Source of the DNA: Gonatopus flavifemur
Taxonomy: Eukaryota; Arthropoda; Insecta; Hymenoptera; Dryinidae
Direction: 5' to 3'
DNA: 64,000 nt
Assembly: GCA_018340375.1 (NCBI GenBank)
Contig: JAFFJZ010000001.1
Coordinates: forward strand, 65,836,001 to 65,900,000
Position 1 is the first letter of the stretch; the number at the start of each line of letters is the position of its first letter. Positions 12,736-24,724 of the stretch are shown here, piece after piece. The position numbers were made by a program, and so were the translations under genes. A model generated the notes under the pieces. That model did no database searches, had not been told where the DNA came from, and was given only the letters and a program-made list of their open reading frames with translations.

Positions 12736-13542
12736 CACTGATGAAATATTTCAAATCGGTGATGTTTTACTTCCATACACTTGTTATATATGAACGATTC
12801 CGTTGTTCATTCAAACAAAGCTGAAGTGGGTGATATATTCATATCTATTTTGATCTATGTTTGATTGGAATATCTCATGTTTCCCTTGCATGACTTCAGA
12901 TTGATTTTTATAGTTTCTTTTATTATCGTGGGATGGAATCCTTTTTTTCGGGATAATTTCGACGAAGAGCATGCGAAATAAAACGAGTGAATTTTCAACC
13001 ACTTTGGCCCAATATATAATATCATTGTGTTTGAGGCAGAATCTTATTCATGCGGATGACTTTTGTCTAAAGTAATATCGATCGATAACTTCGTCGAGGC
13101 AAAGTATTACATAGAAGATTTCTTGTACAATGCTATCTCATTTATCTGTCAGGGAAGGGCAGATGGTGTCGTTTGAAATCTATTGTTGGCAAAACATCTT
13201 TTTCTGGAATCATAACTTCTTGAAAATAGATGCACATGTTTTATCGCTATTAATATATATATTCCGAATACTATTGTTGGAAAGAACCTTCGATTACGAT
13301 CATTTCAATAAATTCACTTGAGACTATATTCATCAGAGCTTTCGCTTGGTCTGAGAAATCCCTTGACTTCGAATTCTTCTTGTCTACACATGAAAAAACT
13401 GACTGGGAACTGAAAATCTGTTGATGAATAGTTTAATTCGTACGACCTGATCAACTCAATGATTATTTCTACTCGGATAGAAAATGAGGATTTTTCCACA
13501 TTGGGAACGAAACTATTGCAATGAAATTTCTGGCTTCCCTAT

Positions 13543-13763
13543 CACGGAGAGAAACAATTCGTTCTGACAGCAATCTATTTGCTATCACAGCAATCTTGTT
13601 ACCTATGACAGCATAACATATATAAAAAAATTGCTGTCATAGCTAACAAGATTGCGGTGATGACAAATAGTTTGCTGTGGCAACGAAAAATCTGCTGCTC
13701 CAGCAAAAGCGAACCCATTAAAATTATATTTCGCTGTCACAGCAAATTTCTCTTTTTTCCGTG
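13543..13763. mobile_element. GCTG/CAGC multi-hairpin MITE
   Basis: A 221-bp copy of the family at 9124-9494. Ends are CACGGAGAGAAAC and TCTTTTTTCCGTG. The interior is a chain of GCTGTCATAGC/GCTATCACAGC-like units. The flanking bases do not give a clean TA duplication, so the insertion is old or edge-damaged. Confidence 0.6.
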
Positions 13764-13938
13764 CAAAAAATTTCTTTCTTACAGGGAATTCTCTTCTCCC
13801 ATGATCACATTTTTATTTCATTTATCCAGACTAATTATTCAAAATATTCATCAAAAGTAACAGGGCCAAGCTCGAAACAATGTCGGAGTCACAAAATATT
13901 CAGAATTCGCTCACGCAGCACGTCGGAATATTATATAT

Positions 13939-15037
13939 CACTGTAAAAAAATTTCACCGGAAAATTCCAGTACATGTACTGGAAGTCATTAACCTGTACA
14001 TGTACCGGAAAATTTCAGCACATTTGTACTGCAAAAATTCAGTGCAAACGTTATGGAATTTCCGCATCAAAACTGGAAATTTTCTGAGCCTCGGTACTGG
14101 AATTTTTCAGTACACGAGCTGGACTTTTCCAGGACATGTACTGGAAAATTAATGCTGAAAATATCCATGAAAATTGAAAAAAAATTGCTCACGCAAAGTG
14201 ATTTTGCAGGGTCCTTGTGTTCCAAGATGATTGAGAAACTTTTGATCGTTCATTTGGATGGACAGAAACTCATGTCTACCTAACAGGATTTGAACCCACA
14301 CTTTTCTACCTGCCTACCAACTGAAACCTAAGACCTAACCGATGAGCTATAGCGCGACATGTTGGAAGGCCAGCTTGGGTTACTACATATGCTTCATATC
14401 TAGAACACAAGAGGATAAGTCTTGGAAAAACCTCATATATCAATTTCATTGGCTACAATTACAATTATTATTCAAAATCTCAATCAGGAAATTTTTAATA
14501 TAAAGACTTGAAATTTTTCCTGCCAGAAATGACGAAGTCCAATAGAAGTGGAAAATTTCAGTGCAACAGTGATTAAATTCCGTTGCATAGCAACTGGAAA
14601 ATTCCATCACACAACCTGAAAATTGCAGTTCAAAACCTGTATAATTCAATTGCATAGTAACTGGAAAATTCCATCACAAAACCTGAGAATTGCAGTTAAA
14701 AACCTGTATAATTCCAGTATACCAACGATTAGGTTTTTTTTTCTAAATTCCAAATTTTTTCTCAAGTCCTTTTGAGGAATATTTTTTTGGTGCACAAGAA
14801 CTATAAAATTGTAGTACGAGCCGGTAAAATTTTCGCGAAATCATGGCAAAATTTCAGTACATCATCTCAAACTTGAAAATTCCAGTACAATGACTGAATT
14901 TTCAGTTATGCTTGGTAAATTTTCAGTAACGTAACAACAAAATCTCTGTACATGTACTGGAATATCCATATTCCAGTACTAGCACTGGAAATTTCCAGTC
15001 CAGTTGCACAGTAAATTTCCAGTTTTTTTTTACAGTG
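13939..15037. mobile_element. Foldback element with CCAGTACATGTACTGG motifs
   Basis: The left end is CACTGTAAAAAAATTTC and the right end, read in reverse, is GCACTGTAAAAAAAAACTGG. Both arms are filled with copies of CAGTAC, GTACTGG and GGAAAATTCCAGT in both directions, so the region can fold on itself. A tRNA-like segment with Pol III-type boxes sits near the middle (14286-14349). No protein can be read across it. The class of the mobilising enzyme is unknown. Confidence 0.5.
14286..14349 (-). repeat. tRNA-like segment with Pol III box A and B
   Basis: On the minus strand this reads box A TAGCTCATCGG (14339-14349) and, 53 bases later, box B GGTTCAAATCC (14286-14296). These resemble the internal promoter of tRNA genes and tRNA-derived SINEs. 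The acceptor and anticodon stems do not pair well, so it is not a working tRNA. It lies inside the foldback element 13939-15037, not at its edge. Confidence 0.5.
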
Positions 15038-15953
15038 CAGGACAGTCGATGATTGGATAATTCTGATGTATCCAACCATTCATAATTCAGACTCTGAAAG
15101 ACGGAACCAATGACCAAACTTTCCTGGTTTATATCTGGCAACCTTAAGTAACCAGTAGTGTTGAAATCATTTTTTGCATAACATGAGCCAGTCGTGTGGG
15201 CTACAGTAATCACTAGTGTGGGATTTTCTCCGTGTAGCAGGAAAATTTGCTATGCTATGTACAGTACTTCGATTCGCTGCGTTAGCGATTTTTTTTCTAT
15301 TTACACTGTCTGATCGAATCACTTTTACATGAATTTCTACCGACTAGCATACCCGAACTGTGCGTATTGCGTAATAAGGGAAACAATCACAACGTCAAAT
15401 TTAGCAATATTTTTTCTTGGTTAATCATTTTGGAATATCAGCAATATGATATTGCATCATAATATGAAACAGTACGGACGTGTATATAATTGAAAGCAGA
15501 TATAAGAGAACCCAAATACCAGGATCGTTATCTCGAACGGCGACAGGTGGTCTGAATGTTTTTATATGCGCGTCTTTGTTCCCTCTTTCGCCCTCTAATC
15601 GTGGATTGTTTCAAATTTTCGCACATGTTGGTTGCAAGATGTCTTCGCTTGTATGTGTAGGTATGCATATGCTCCAACATTCATGGTCGCTTTCGTGTGT
15701 GATAAGATAATACCAGGAAGCTCATTGCGTATGGGTTAATCTCGAACGCCACTGAACTGCACTTACGTATTCGTCCAGAAGTCTACGCGTGTAAGGTACA
15801 TACATTTTTCATCGTCGTTGAATTAAATCAACCTTCATTCATCCGTTACAAGAGACTTTTTTGATTTCTTCAAGGTTTTCCATTCCATAAATATCATCTT
15901 TCAATGAATTTCACCTCCCTTTCGCGTTGCATAAATCTCAAGTAGTGGTAGTG

Positions 15954-16168
15954 CAAGGAGAAGAAAAAAATTCGCTACGACAGCGACATCTGATTTTGCT
16001 GGGGCAGCAAAATTTTTCCCCATGACAGCAATTTTTTAGCTATGGCAGCAAAATTTGCTGTATTAGTCAATCATATTGCTCTCTCAGCAACTCAATTAGC
16101 TGTGGTAGCGAATTCTTAGCTAGGATAGCAGAAAAATTTGCCGCGTCAGTAAATTTTTTCTCTCAGTA
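15954..16168. mobile_element. GCTG/CAGC multi-hairpin MITE, decayed
   Basis: Shares the chained GCTG...CAGC units of the 9124-9494 family (GCTACGACAGC, GCTGTGGTAGC). The ends are decayed: CAAGGAGAAG on the left and TTTTTTCTCTCAG on the right. Confidence 0.5.
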
Positions 16169-16169
16169 G

Positions 16170-19100
16170 CAATTTACTTGAGTCATAAAAAATCGTCGTT
16201 CTACGTATTCCCGAGAAAAAAAAGAAACAAATACTGTTTATATAATGGAAAAAAAAATACTCTTCCTCGGTGAATGAATGAACTTCGAATTGAGAAAATA
16301 TTGCTTCAGTTTAAGAGCGATTTGAAACCTGAATTCGAATCGAAACAATATCCTTTCAATTCAAAGCAAGTGTATCTGAAATAAGAGAAAAATATTTTTT
16401 GTTCTCTTTATGTATGAGATAACGGATGTTGAATCAAGATAAATTTTTTTTTTCTGTAGAAGTTCATTTTCTTGATATCTTAGCTAAATCTTATGGTTCG
16501 TTATGATGAATTCGAATTAAAAGGGGTGAATTAAATCGATCGGCGTGTATCATCGGGCCCTACAGTTATCGTTTGATACTCAGGTGTTGAGTGAATCATT
16601 AACAGATAATGATGAATAAACAGAAGAATGATTATAATAGAAATTATCAGGTGCAGTACAGGAAGTTTAAAATTTATTCGATTATAAAGTTAGATATGAT
16701 AATCTTGTGTGTATTTACCAACACATGGGTTTAGTTCAACAAGACTGGTGGGCAATCAATGCTTACTTATCGTTTCTTTCTCCATAATCACAGTATATCC
16801 CGTGACTGAGATATCAGTGCAGTGATTCGCACTGATGATGACGTGTAATTTTCTTTTTCAAAGACAACACGTAAAGTGAGAATTTAGAATGACATTAATT
16901 TCAATTACCGATAACTGGTACAGGTGAGAATAATTATATGCAAAATTCATACAAGTTCTATAAAATTAATGCAATAATCTTACAATTCTTCGAAATGCAA
17001 TGAAAAGAGTGATCGCAAAAAAGAGTATTTTTCCGCCTATTTTCTGGAACCGCGGGTTTTAGGTTGGAATGCATTCTGAAACATACTCTATGCCTTGTCC
17101 GAAAAGTCCCATAGATTCCCATGGATTCCCATAGGTACTGTGACAATAACCGCATAGAAACCGATAAGCTATTTTATTCCTATCAGAATTAATCAGGTTT
17201 TGCCGATCATGCTGATAGAAATCCATGGAACATCAGATTCCACTTAGAATCTCCTAGAAACCCTTGGGTCCTGTGACAATAACCGCACAGAAACCGATAG
17301 GATATCATTGATTCCATTAGGATTTCGCCTATCGGTTTCTGTTGGTTTTTTCGCACAGGGTGTTGATCATTTGCGAGAATATACAATTTCCTGGTGAGCA
17401 TAACACTGGTTTAAGAGGTAAAGTAGTATCAAATTTTGATCAAGATTTTATAAAAACCAATAAACCCCGATAGGTTTTTTATAGAAAAGAATTCATTTTG
17501 TCAAGAATCTATCGATTCCGTCGATTTCTTCATCTCCAAACTCAATGTTATGCTCACCGGGGAATGGTATTCCCCCGCAAATGATCGACATAAGGTATTT
17601 TTCAGAATCCAATCCAATCTGAAACTCACGGTCTCAAAAAAACAGGCGGATTTTGCGGTCACTCTCTGTTCAAGTTTGAAACTTGTACAAAATCTTTGAT
17701 AAATAGCTTGAAAAGACTCCATACTGTTACGTGGAGGATTTGTTTTTCTATATATCTTTCGTTCTCCACGGAAACGCAATAAATTTCTGGCTGAGTTAAA
17801 AAAACTCGCAGAACTTTCTCTATGGATCAGACCAGAATAATAACATTGTTGGATAAGTTGAAAAACAAAGTCATCAAAGAAACAAGGAGATCAATACCTT
17901 GTTTGTGTGCAGTCACGTCAAAAAAAGGTCACATAGGTCCTAACGGACATGAACTCTCAGCCAAACAGAATAATAGTTCAAGGTCTTTCAAACGTTTCGA
18001 AAACGTTGAAGCGTGAGTAAAGAGGCACATCATGCTGATCTATGGAAATTCGTATTGTTTTGTTCGAATGCCACACGGAAAGAAATGGTCATGTGAATAT
18101 TACATGAAAAATGATGTTACGGTTACAGAGTGCATCTCATGTAAAATGTACTTAAAGACACCTGCTGTATTTGCATTGTTATTATGGTTACCATTGTTAC
18201 CAATGGCAATTTTGTCCACATTCCATTTATGTCAAATTAACAACAATTCCGAATTATCTACCAAATGAATTAATAAATGATTTACATAACTTTCCGCTAC
18301 ATCGCTGCATTAAATCAATAAAAATATTTCAATAAAATCTGAAAAACAAAACAATCACATATTTTATGTACATTGATTCGCAGTTCAATTTTTCATTTCA
18401 CTTGGTATTAAAAAATACAGTAATATTTGTACAAAACAATCACATCAAAGTTGAAAAAATTCAGCGTACACGGACGATAAATAAAACATTTGTCTAAATA
18501 ATCATGTGTTATTCTACATATCCAATATTTATAAGCGTTGACGTTAGTACAAATCGAAGCGCAAAATAAATTTGTGCGGATCGATCCGCAGTGTCAATGG
18601 CCGATGATAGTTCGAGCAGCCAAGAGACAAAATTGCATTCTCTACAGAATGCATCTCGAAGCAGGGAGCAATAATACTCACAGCCGTCGCATCTCTTATG
18701 TTATTGGCTCTGTCTTCTGTCGTCTATTTTTGTGACTCAAAGTGTTTACACTTGACGATATAAATGTATGCGGTCGTAACTGATACGTTTTCAATCAGTC
18801 ACGTCTCTTTTCTACCGTGAGGGGGAAAATCTTCGTCTAGGATTTGCATAAAACTATAAAAAATTCATTGAACCAAAGCATTCCCTCTGGTGGCATTTTT
18901 CTGGCGCCAGAGCAGACCCGAGGGTAATTCAGAACATCTCGCTGGCCAGAAATATTTAGATAGTCACCAAAACTCATCAGTATTGTTGCATGCCTGTCAC
19001 ATTCAAGTTTTGGAATTTCCAAATTTTGGAAATCTAAAACTAGAAGATATTTAGTAGATATCTTAAAGATGTCTTACAGTTTTAGACAGGTTTTAGATGT

Positions 19101-20060
19101 TACGTTTACTGGATTCCTTTTAAATATCTTACAAAAATTTTGCGATTGAGAGTAGAATTTATTTCATCAAACTGATATGATATACGAGTAGTTTTGATAC
19201 TTTGTGAACATACAGAATTCGTAAAATTGTTTTTGCGATATTCAATCCATGTCATCAAATGCATACGCATAATGACGCAAGTGAGTTGAGGCGTTTGCGT
19301 CATGGAAACCAACTAGACTGAATGAAACATCGACTTTGCCTTGTTTTGTGAAGGGTCTTTATGTGTTTTGTTTACCTTGCGATTCCAATCCCGTTACAGT
19401 GTTATCTGCTTTCCTGCTTATTTATCAGGGGCTTTTATTTTCTTTTTCCTTCAGGAGAAGCGAAGTCATTGTCCAATCGTTTATTTCCGACGAGGAAGGA
19501 ATTGAACTGCTAGGTGCAGATTATTTCACGATACGTAAATGTTGAATTTAATAATTCATTCACAGTTTAACACATTGTGCTTTTAGAGAGACTTTATCCT
19601 AATCAAAAACACTTTCTAAATCTAGAGTAAAAAATTCTACTTACAGTTATTGCTACGTCACTAATTGTTTTTTTCTTCGTGGAATACGAAAAAGAATTGT
19701 ATAATTTTGTTTCTATGTATGATTGTATAATTATTTTCGTCATTCGCGAACAAATGGATTTATGTTCTGAACAGTTATGATGGGAATTTCCAGAGAATTT
19801 AATTATGAATTCATAAAGAAATGATCAAGGCTTCGGGAGACCTGAAGAGGTCTATATAATAAGATCTAGAGAATACCACAAATCATTTCTAGCCGGGCTA
19901 GAATCATTTTTTACACTTCTCTCCTACTTTTTCTGGGACATAAAGCAGAGGCGTGAGAAAAGTACTTTTTTAGCCTTTTACATTACCGAATGTATAAAAA
20001 ATACCAAAATGCATCCTTGCGTTTCAAGAAATGAATTTAGTTGCAACTGATATGTGAATA
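16170..20060. other. Intron sequence without genes
   Basis: Mostly unique AT-rich sequence. The phrase CTGTGACAATAACCGCA followed by AGAAACCGATA occurs twice, near 17138 and 17270, about 132 bases apart, marking a small tandem repeat of unknown class. Repeated AGATATCTT/AAGATGTCTT motifs occur near 19040-19130. No exon or RNA gene is supported. Confidence 0.35.
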
Positions 20061-20424
20061 CCCGAGGGAAAATGGATTAGATCTAAAGAGATCTAATTTG
20101 ATCTTTTTAGATCCAAAAAATGGAATACGGTAGATCTCTCTGGATCTAAATAGATATGGATAGATCTACGCAGACCTCATAACAAATCAAAGCTCCTTTT
20201 GTATTTAGATCTCTGTAGATCTAAACAGACTTGTCTAAATCTAAATTTATCTATTCAGATCCAAATTGATCTACGTCAGTTCTCAGTTTTTTTTATTCTG
20301 ATCCACGTGCATATACTTAGATCTAAGTAGATTTCATTGTTATCCAAATAGATAGATAACATTCAAATGTCAGCATTTTTTTATCAAAAGAGATGCAATT
20401 AGATCTAATTCATTTTTTCCCCGG
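20061..20424. mobile_element. TA-flanked MITE packed with AGATCT
   Basis: The 364-bp element has ends CCCGAGGGAAAATGGATT and, in reverse, CCGGGGAAAAAATGAATT, each next to TA. Inside, AGATCT or AGATCTA (and one-base variants such as GGATCT and AGATCC) recurs more than a dozen times in both orientations, which makes many alternative hairpins. It has no coding capacity. Confidence 0.6.
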
Positions 20425-22590
20425 TAATCCTCAAATTCCTACACAGCATTATTTGCATAGGTAAATCGAAATGACCTCCACCTGGAAAAACTTCCCAAAT
20501 GTTCGTTCACACTTCATATATCTGAAATGTTGATTTGGAAGTATCCATAAAAGGATCCCAAGTGAATGGAAACTGTAGGAAAACTTCTAATTCGATAATA
20601 TTTAGATTGTCTTGAATATTTTTGACCAGGATAGTCTGCAGTCAGAAATAACGATAAAGTACTATTCTCAAATACTTGTTACCCTTTTGAGAAAGATGAA
20701 ATATTTACCCAATATCTGACAACCAAAATGAACTTGAGAGCCACTTTAATTTTCTAAAGTGTTTGAAGTGCTCATAATTAACGAATCGAAGGTGTATGCT
20801 AGATCAGACGACATTCGGACAATTCCACGATATAATTCGATTGAAATCGATTCAAGAAACGAACAGGAGCGGATACGGAAAACTCACATCAAGGTGAAAA
20901 GTATTTAATCTATTTCTATGCGATCCTGAACTTGAAATACACGCAACACAATAAAATTGAATCTCTGTGTCTCAAGTTCGATCAAAGCCATAGCGTATGT
21001 TGAGTTCCATAAAAACTGATCATTTCAGTCTCAATCGGCAGGTCAATTACCCGGATGAACCAAGTGTGGAATATAATTTAGAATAACTGTAGGATTGGTT
21101 GTCGTTGAAACGACTATTTGATAAACATCTTCTAATCCTATCCACGTACATCATCATCGTCGCTGCTGATGGCTCAAGTTCAGAACCCAAAAAAATTGTA
21201 GACAAATCCATCGCCCTACGAATGAACTCAAACGAAACCTTCAAACCAAAATGGAAATAAGATATTCGAATGAAACGGATTTCTTACGACCTCAATCGAT
21301 CTTGAATTTGTCATTGGTATAGTTTAATCTCGTGATTTATTCAAAATTCCATTCTCGAGATTACTTACACCATTAACTTAATAAGAATCTTTGTGACCTT
21401 TTTGTCGAACCGATTCCGTTCGTATATGAAAATATTCGATCACAAATAGCACGGAGAATAAGGTATTGTACTGCTCGTCACCATTCCGTTCTATTCATAT
21501 TGATTTTCATATTTATAAATATTCAAGTACCTTTTCTTCCTGTCGAATTACGTCATTTTATCCTCTCTTCATTGAATTTCACATGAAATAGTGGTTTCCT
21601 TGTCAGACGCTCGGTGTTGAAACTTTATTGTCGATTGAGAAATCTCCTCTAGTTCAGTACTTGAAGAATTTCATGCGTGTTATTCCGATCGAAGGCTCTT
21701 CTTTTCTTCTCACGATAATCATGATGACGATGATGACCATATAATTATGCACATTCTGTTTCGTGCTCATGGTCACGTAAGCATATAAACTTACGATTTT
21801 ACACGTGGGAATCCACGAATACATTTTGATCTAGAATTATTAATAGAATCCTTGCTGTCGAGGGGTTTTCTACGAGGGATATATGAACTCTCTAAAGCGT
21901 TACGTGTGATTTCGAATAAAATAATTTGATGAATCCACGAGTGGTGGTGATGCACGTGTGGAGGAAAATGTTAAAGAATTTATGAATCAACGTGATTATC
22001 TAATACGTTTTATAATGAGTAAAAATAGATATGTTTCGAACAGCACGTGCGAGGATGAACAAAAATGATTACTTGTTAGAAAATTTGTATTTCTGGAGTG
22101 CATCTTTTTGTTATCAAGTTGAATAATCAATGTATTTACGAAGAATCCGTTTTAATTCATTCAACGCAATTTACTATACGAAATCTATGTGATTGATAAA
22201 CAACTCCTTGGCACTTTCTTACCAGTTAGGTAAATCTCATTGAAGCATCACTTTAGGTTTTAATGAAACTGGGAATGCACTGGGAAAAAAGATAGTCCCT
22301 GACAGCACATTGTGTCTCTGCACAGTGAAACATTTTGTGTATTTTTAACACACGTGTATGTTCCAGGAGGTCCACTCGCAATTTATGTTAAATATTAACA
22401 TAAAAATGTCAAATTTACACTGAAAATCTGTGAATTTCAGAATTTGATATGTTGTTTTCAACTCAAACTATGAATGGATCTCCTGTGACACAAAATTTTC
22501 CGCTGTGTGGGACGTTTTCTGAACGTTAAGAACACTTCTGTTACGTTCTATAAACCTTCCATGGAGTCAACTATTTACGACGGTTGTATA
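20425..22590. other. Intron sequence without genes
   Basis: Unique-looking AT-rich sequence. GAACGTT motifs near 22500-22560 match those near 10475-10740. Nothing else is recognised. Confidence 0.35.
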
Positions 22591-22798
22591 CACTGAAAAA
22601 AATGCTCCGGTTAATATATGGACAGCAAGAATTACTGCCATTTTAACCGGAATTCTAGTTAAATGAATCAAGTCTCGGGCAAATTTAACAAGGGCTCAGG
22701 TAAATTTAACAAGAATTCCAGTAAAAGTCACAGATATTCCTTGCTGTCCATATAGTAACCGGAATTCTGGTAAAATTAACAGTTCATTTTTTTCCGTG
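22591..22798. mobile_element. TA-flanked hairpin MITE
   Basis: A 208-bp palindrome between TA dinucleotides, with ends CACTGAAAAAAATG and TTTTTTTCCGTG. The arms share TATGGACAGCAAG/CTTGCTGTCCATA and AACCGGAATTC. The interior repeats GGTAAATTTAACAAG twice. Note that the two ends belong to different end-types of the window (CACTG and CACGG). Confidence 0.7.
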
Positions 22799-23869
22799 TA
22801 CGTTCAAACACAATTCAAACATTTTTTTGGGTGTAGTTGAATCAAAGAGTTATTGCATTTGAACGTATCCAACTGTCTGGCATAGTTGGATCCACTATTC
22901 CTATTTCTCAGTGTAGAAATATCTCTTCATTCGTGCAATCCTGCTATTCTTATTGACGATTAGAACGTCCTTTCGCCCATTCAAAAAGAGTACCCTAGCA
23001 TGGATATCTTTCAGCAAAGAACGATTCGCGAGATATCAATATTTTATCATGAATCAATACCCGAAGACGTATTCGACGTATTTTCGTCACAGCTGAGGAT
23101 TTCGAACCTATATTGTGTAAGATTATTGTTGCGAAGTCCTTCAATTTTATCTACGGAATTTTCCTCGTCGAGATACAAATGTATATCCGTAAAATTTGTT
23201 TTTAATTCGTGAACATAAAATCTTGAATGTCAATAAACATATCTCATTACACTTTTGTCTCCATTTCGATATATTTGAACTGAAAATGATTAGAACTAAT
23301 GCAATCCCAATTTTTTCGAACGTTGGTGCCTGGGTGTCTCGCAAGGTAGCAATTTATTGTTGCTGGAAGGCGGATGAAATGGTTGCTGGTTAATACACGA
23401 CAAGAGTATATAAGCTAACACAATTCTCAACAACAGCCCTAAGAGAACACAAAGTTCTATAGACCGTTTCATGAAAGTAGATCAGGGCTGCGGACATTTA
23501 AAGGTTCGATGAACCTTCATTAAACGTATATCAACTTGAAATCAATCTAAAATTAACCTATGATGCTTGCGTTCTGTTGGGGAAGTCAAACACGATTAAA
23601 TGACGATAAGTTTGACAAACTTATGACGTGTTCACACGTTATCTGGGGCTGAGTTTTCACTGAATTTATATCCATGAAACAAGGTCTTCAACGAACTTTG
23701 TTCTGAAATACTAATCAAATTCAAAAGATTTCTCTTCAATTCTTCATATAATCTCTCGAATTTATGATGAAGGAGCAGATTTGGAACATTTTTTTGGAGG
23801 TCAAAGATTGTACATCATATATTTTATATATAGAGATATTACACTAACATCTGCAAACCCATGCAGGTA

Positions 23870-24720
23870 TTGCCAAGACTGAAAAAAACCCAAGCTTGTC
23901 CCAAGGTTGGCGCATGTGTCAGAAACAAACCTCCGTGAAGAACTATTGGCCCAATATTGTTCCATGATTGTCCCGTTTTTCCTAATGGATAGTCATGGTC
24001 GGTCATGGTACATTTGTTAATATTTTTGAAATGGTCACGACATTTGGTACAAGCTTAACACAAATGTGAAAATCGAGCATTCGTTGAGAACAATTGTGTC
24101 AATATTGCTCACATGAGTGGCACAATGTTTATAAATATTGACTGAATTTTGAATTTAAAATGGCTGAGGACTTGGGGATAACCATCGGGCCAGGGCTGAC
24201 CCGAATTTCCTGCCATAATTAATCCTACACACTAGTTTTACACACCAAGCTAGATTTTATTGATCTAAGTAAGGATAGAACTCCACTTAATGGTAATAGG
24301 ATACTTCTAAATGTAATCATACACGGAGCTCAACTGATTTTGAAGAACTCTTAGGATGTTTGGCTTATTTTGAAGACCATCGGTATTGATTGAAATATCA
24401 AAGACCGCAAATTTTCCCATGATCAAATCCAAAGGCTTGTCCCAATCTTGTCACATTTTTTCCATCCTTTTAAGATAATTCATGTACGGTATTCTGAGTA
24501 TTCATCCATATCTGCGATCAAAGGAGCATTGGTTGATGCTTGGTAAATGAATCGAACCGGGCCTGGTAAAACCCCTGGCCCAAACTTGTCCCGATCTTAT
24601 CATTCCCAAGCCTGGGCCGAGTTTGGTCAATTGTTCAAGACAAGTCTCGGTAGGTCTTGTGCCAGGCTTGGTCCATCATTGGGCCATTGGTCCATACACA
24701 GATGGGAATGTTTTGAAGGG
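23870..24720. repeat. CCAAG/CTTGG-rich repeat region
   Basis: Motifs such as CCCAAGCTTGTCCC, CCAAACTTGTCCCGATCTT and GCCAGGCTTGG recur in both directions. The same vocabulary returns at 37260-37330, 38330-38400 and 39985-40590. Element ends cannot be defined by eye. A 63-codon plus-strand frame inside is not credible as a gene. Confidence 0.4.
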
Positions 24721-24724
24721 AGCG

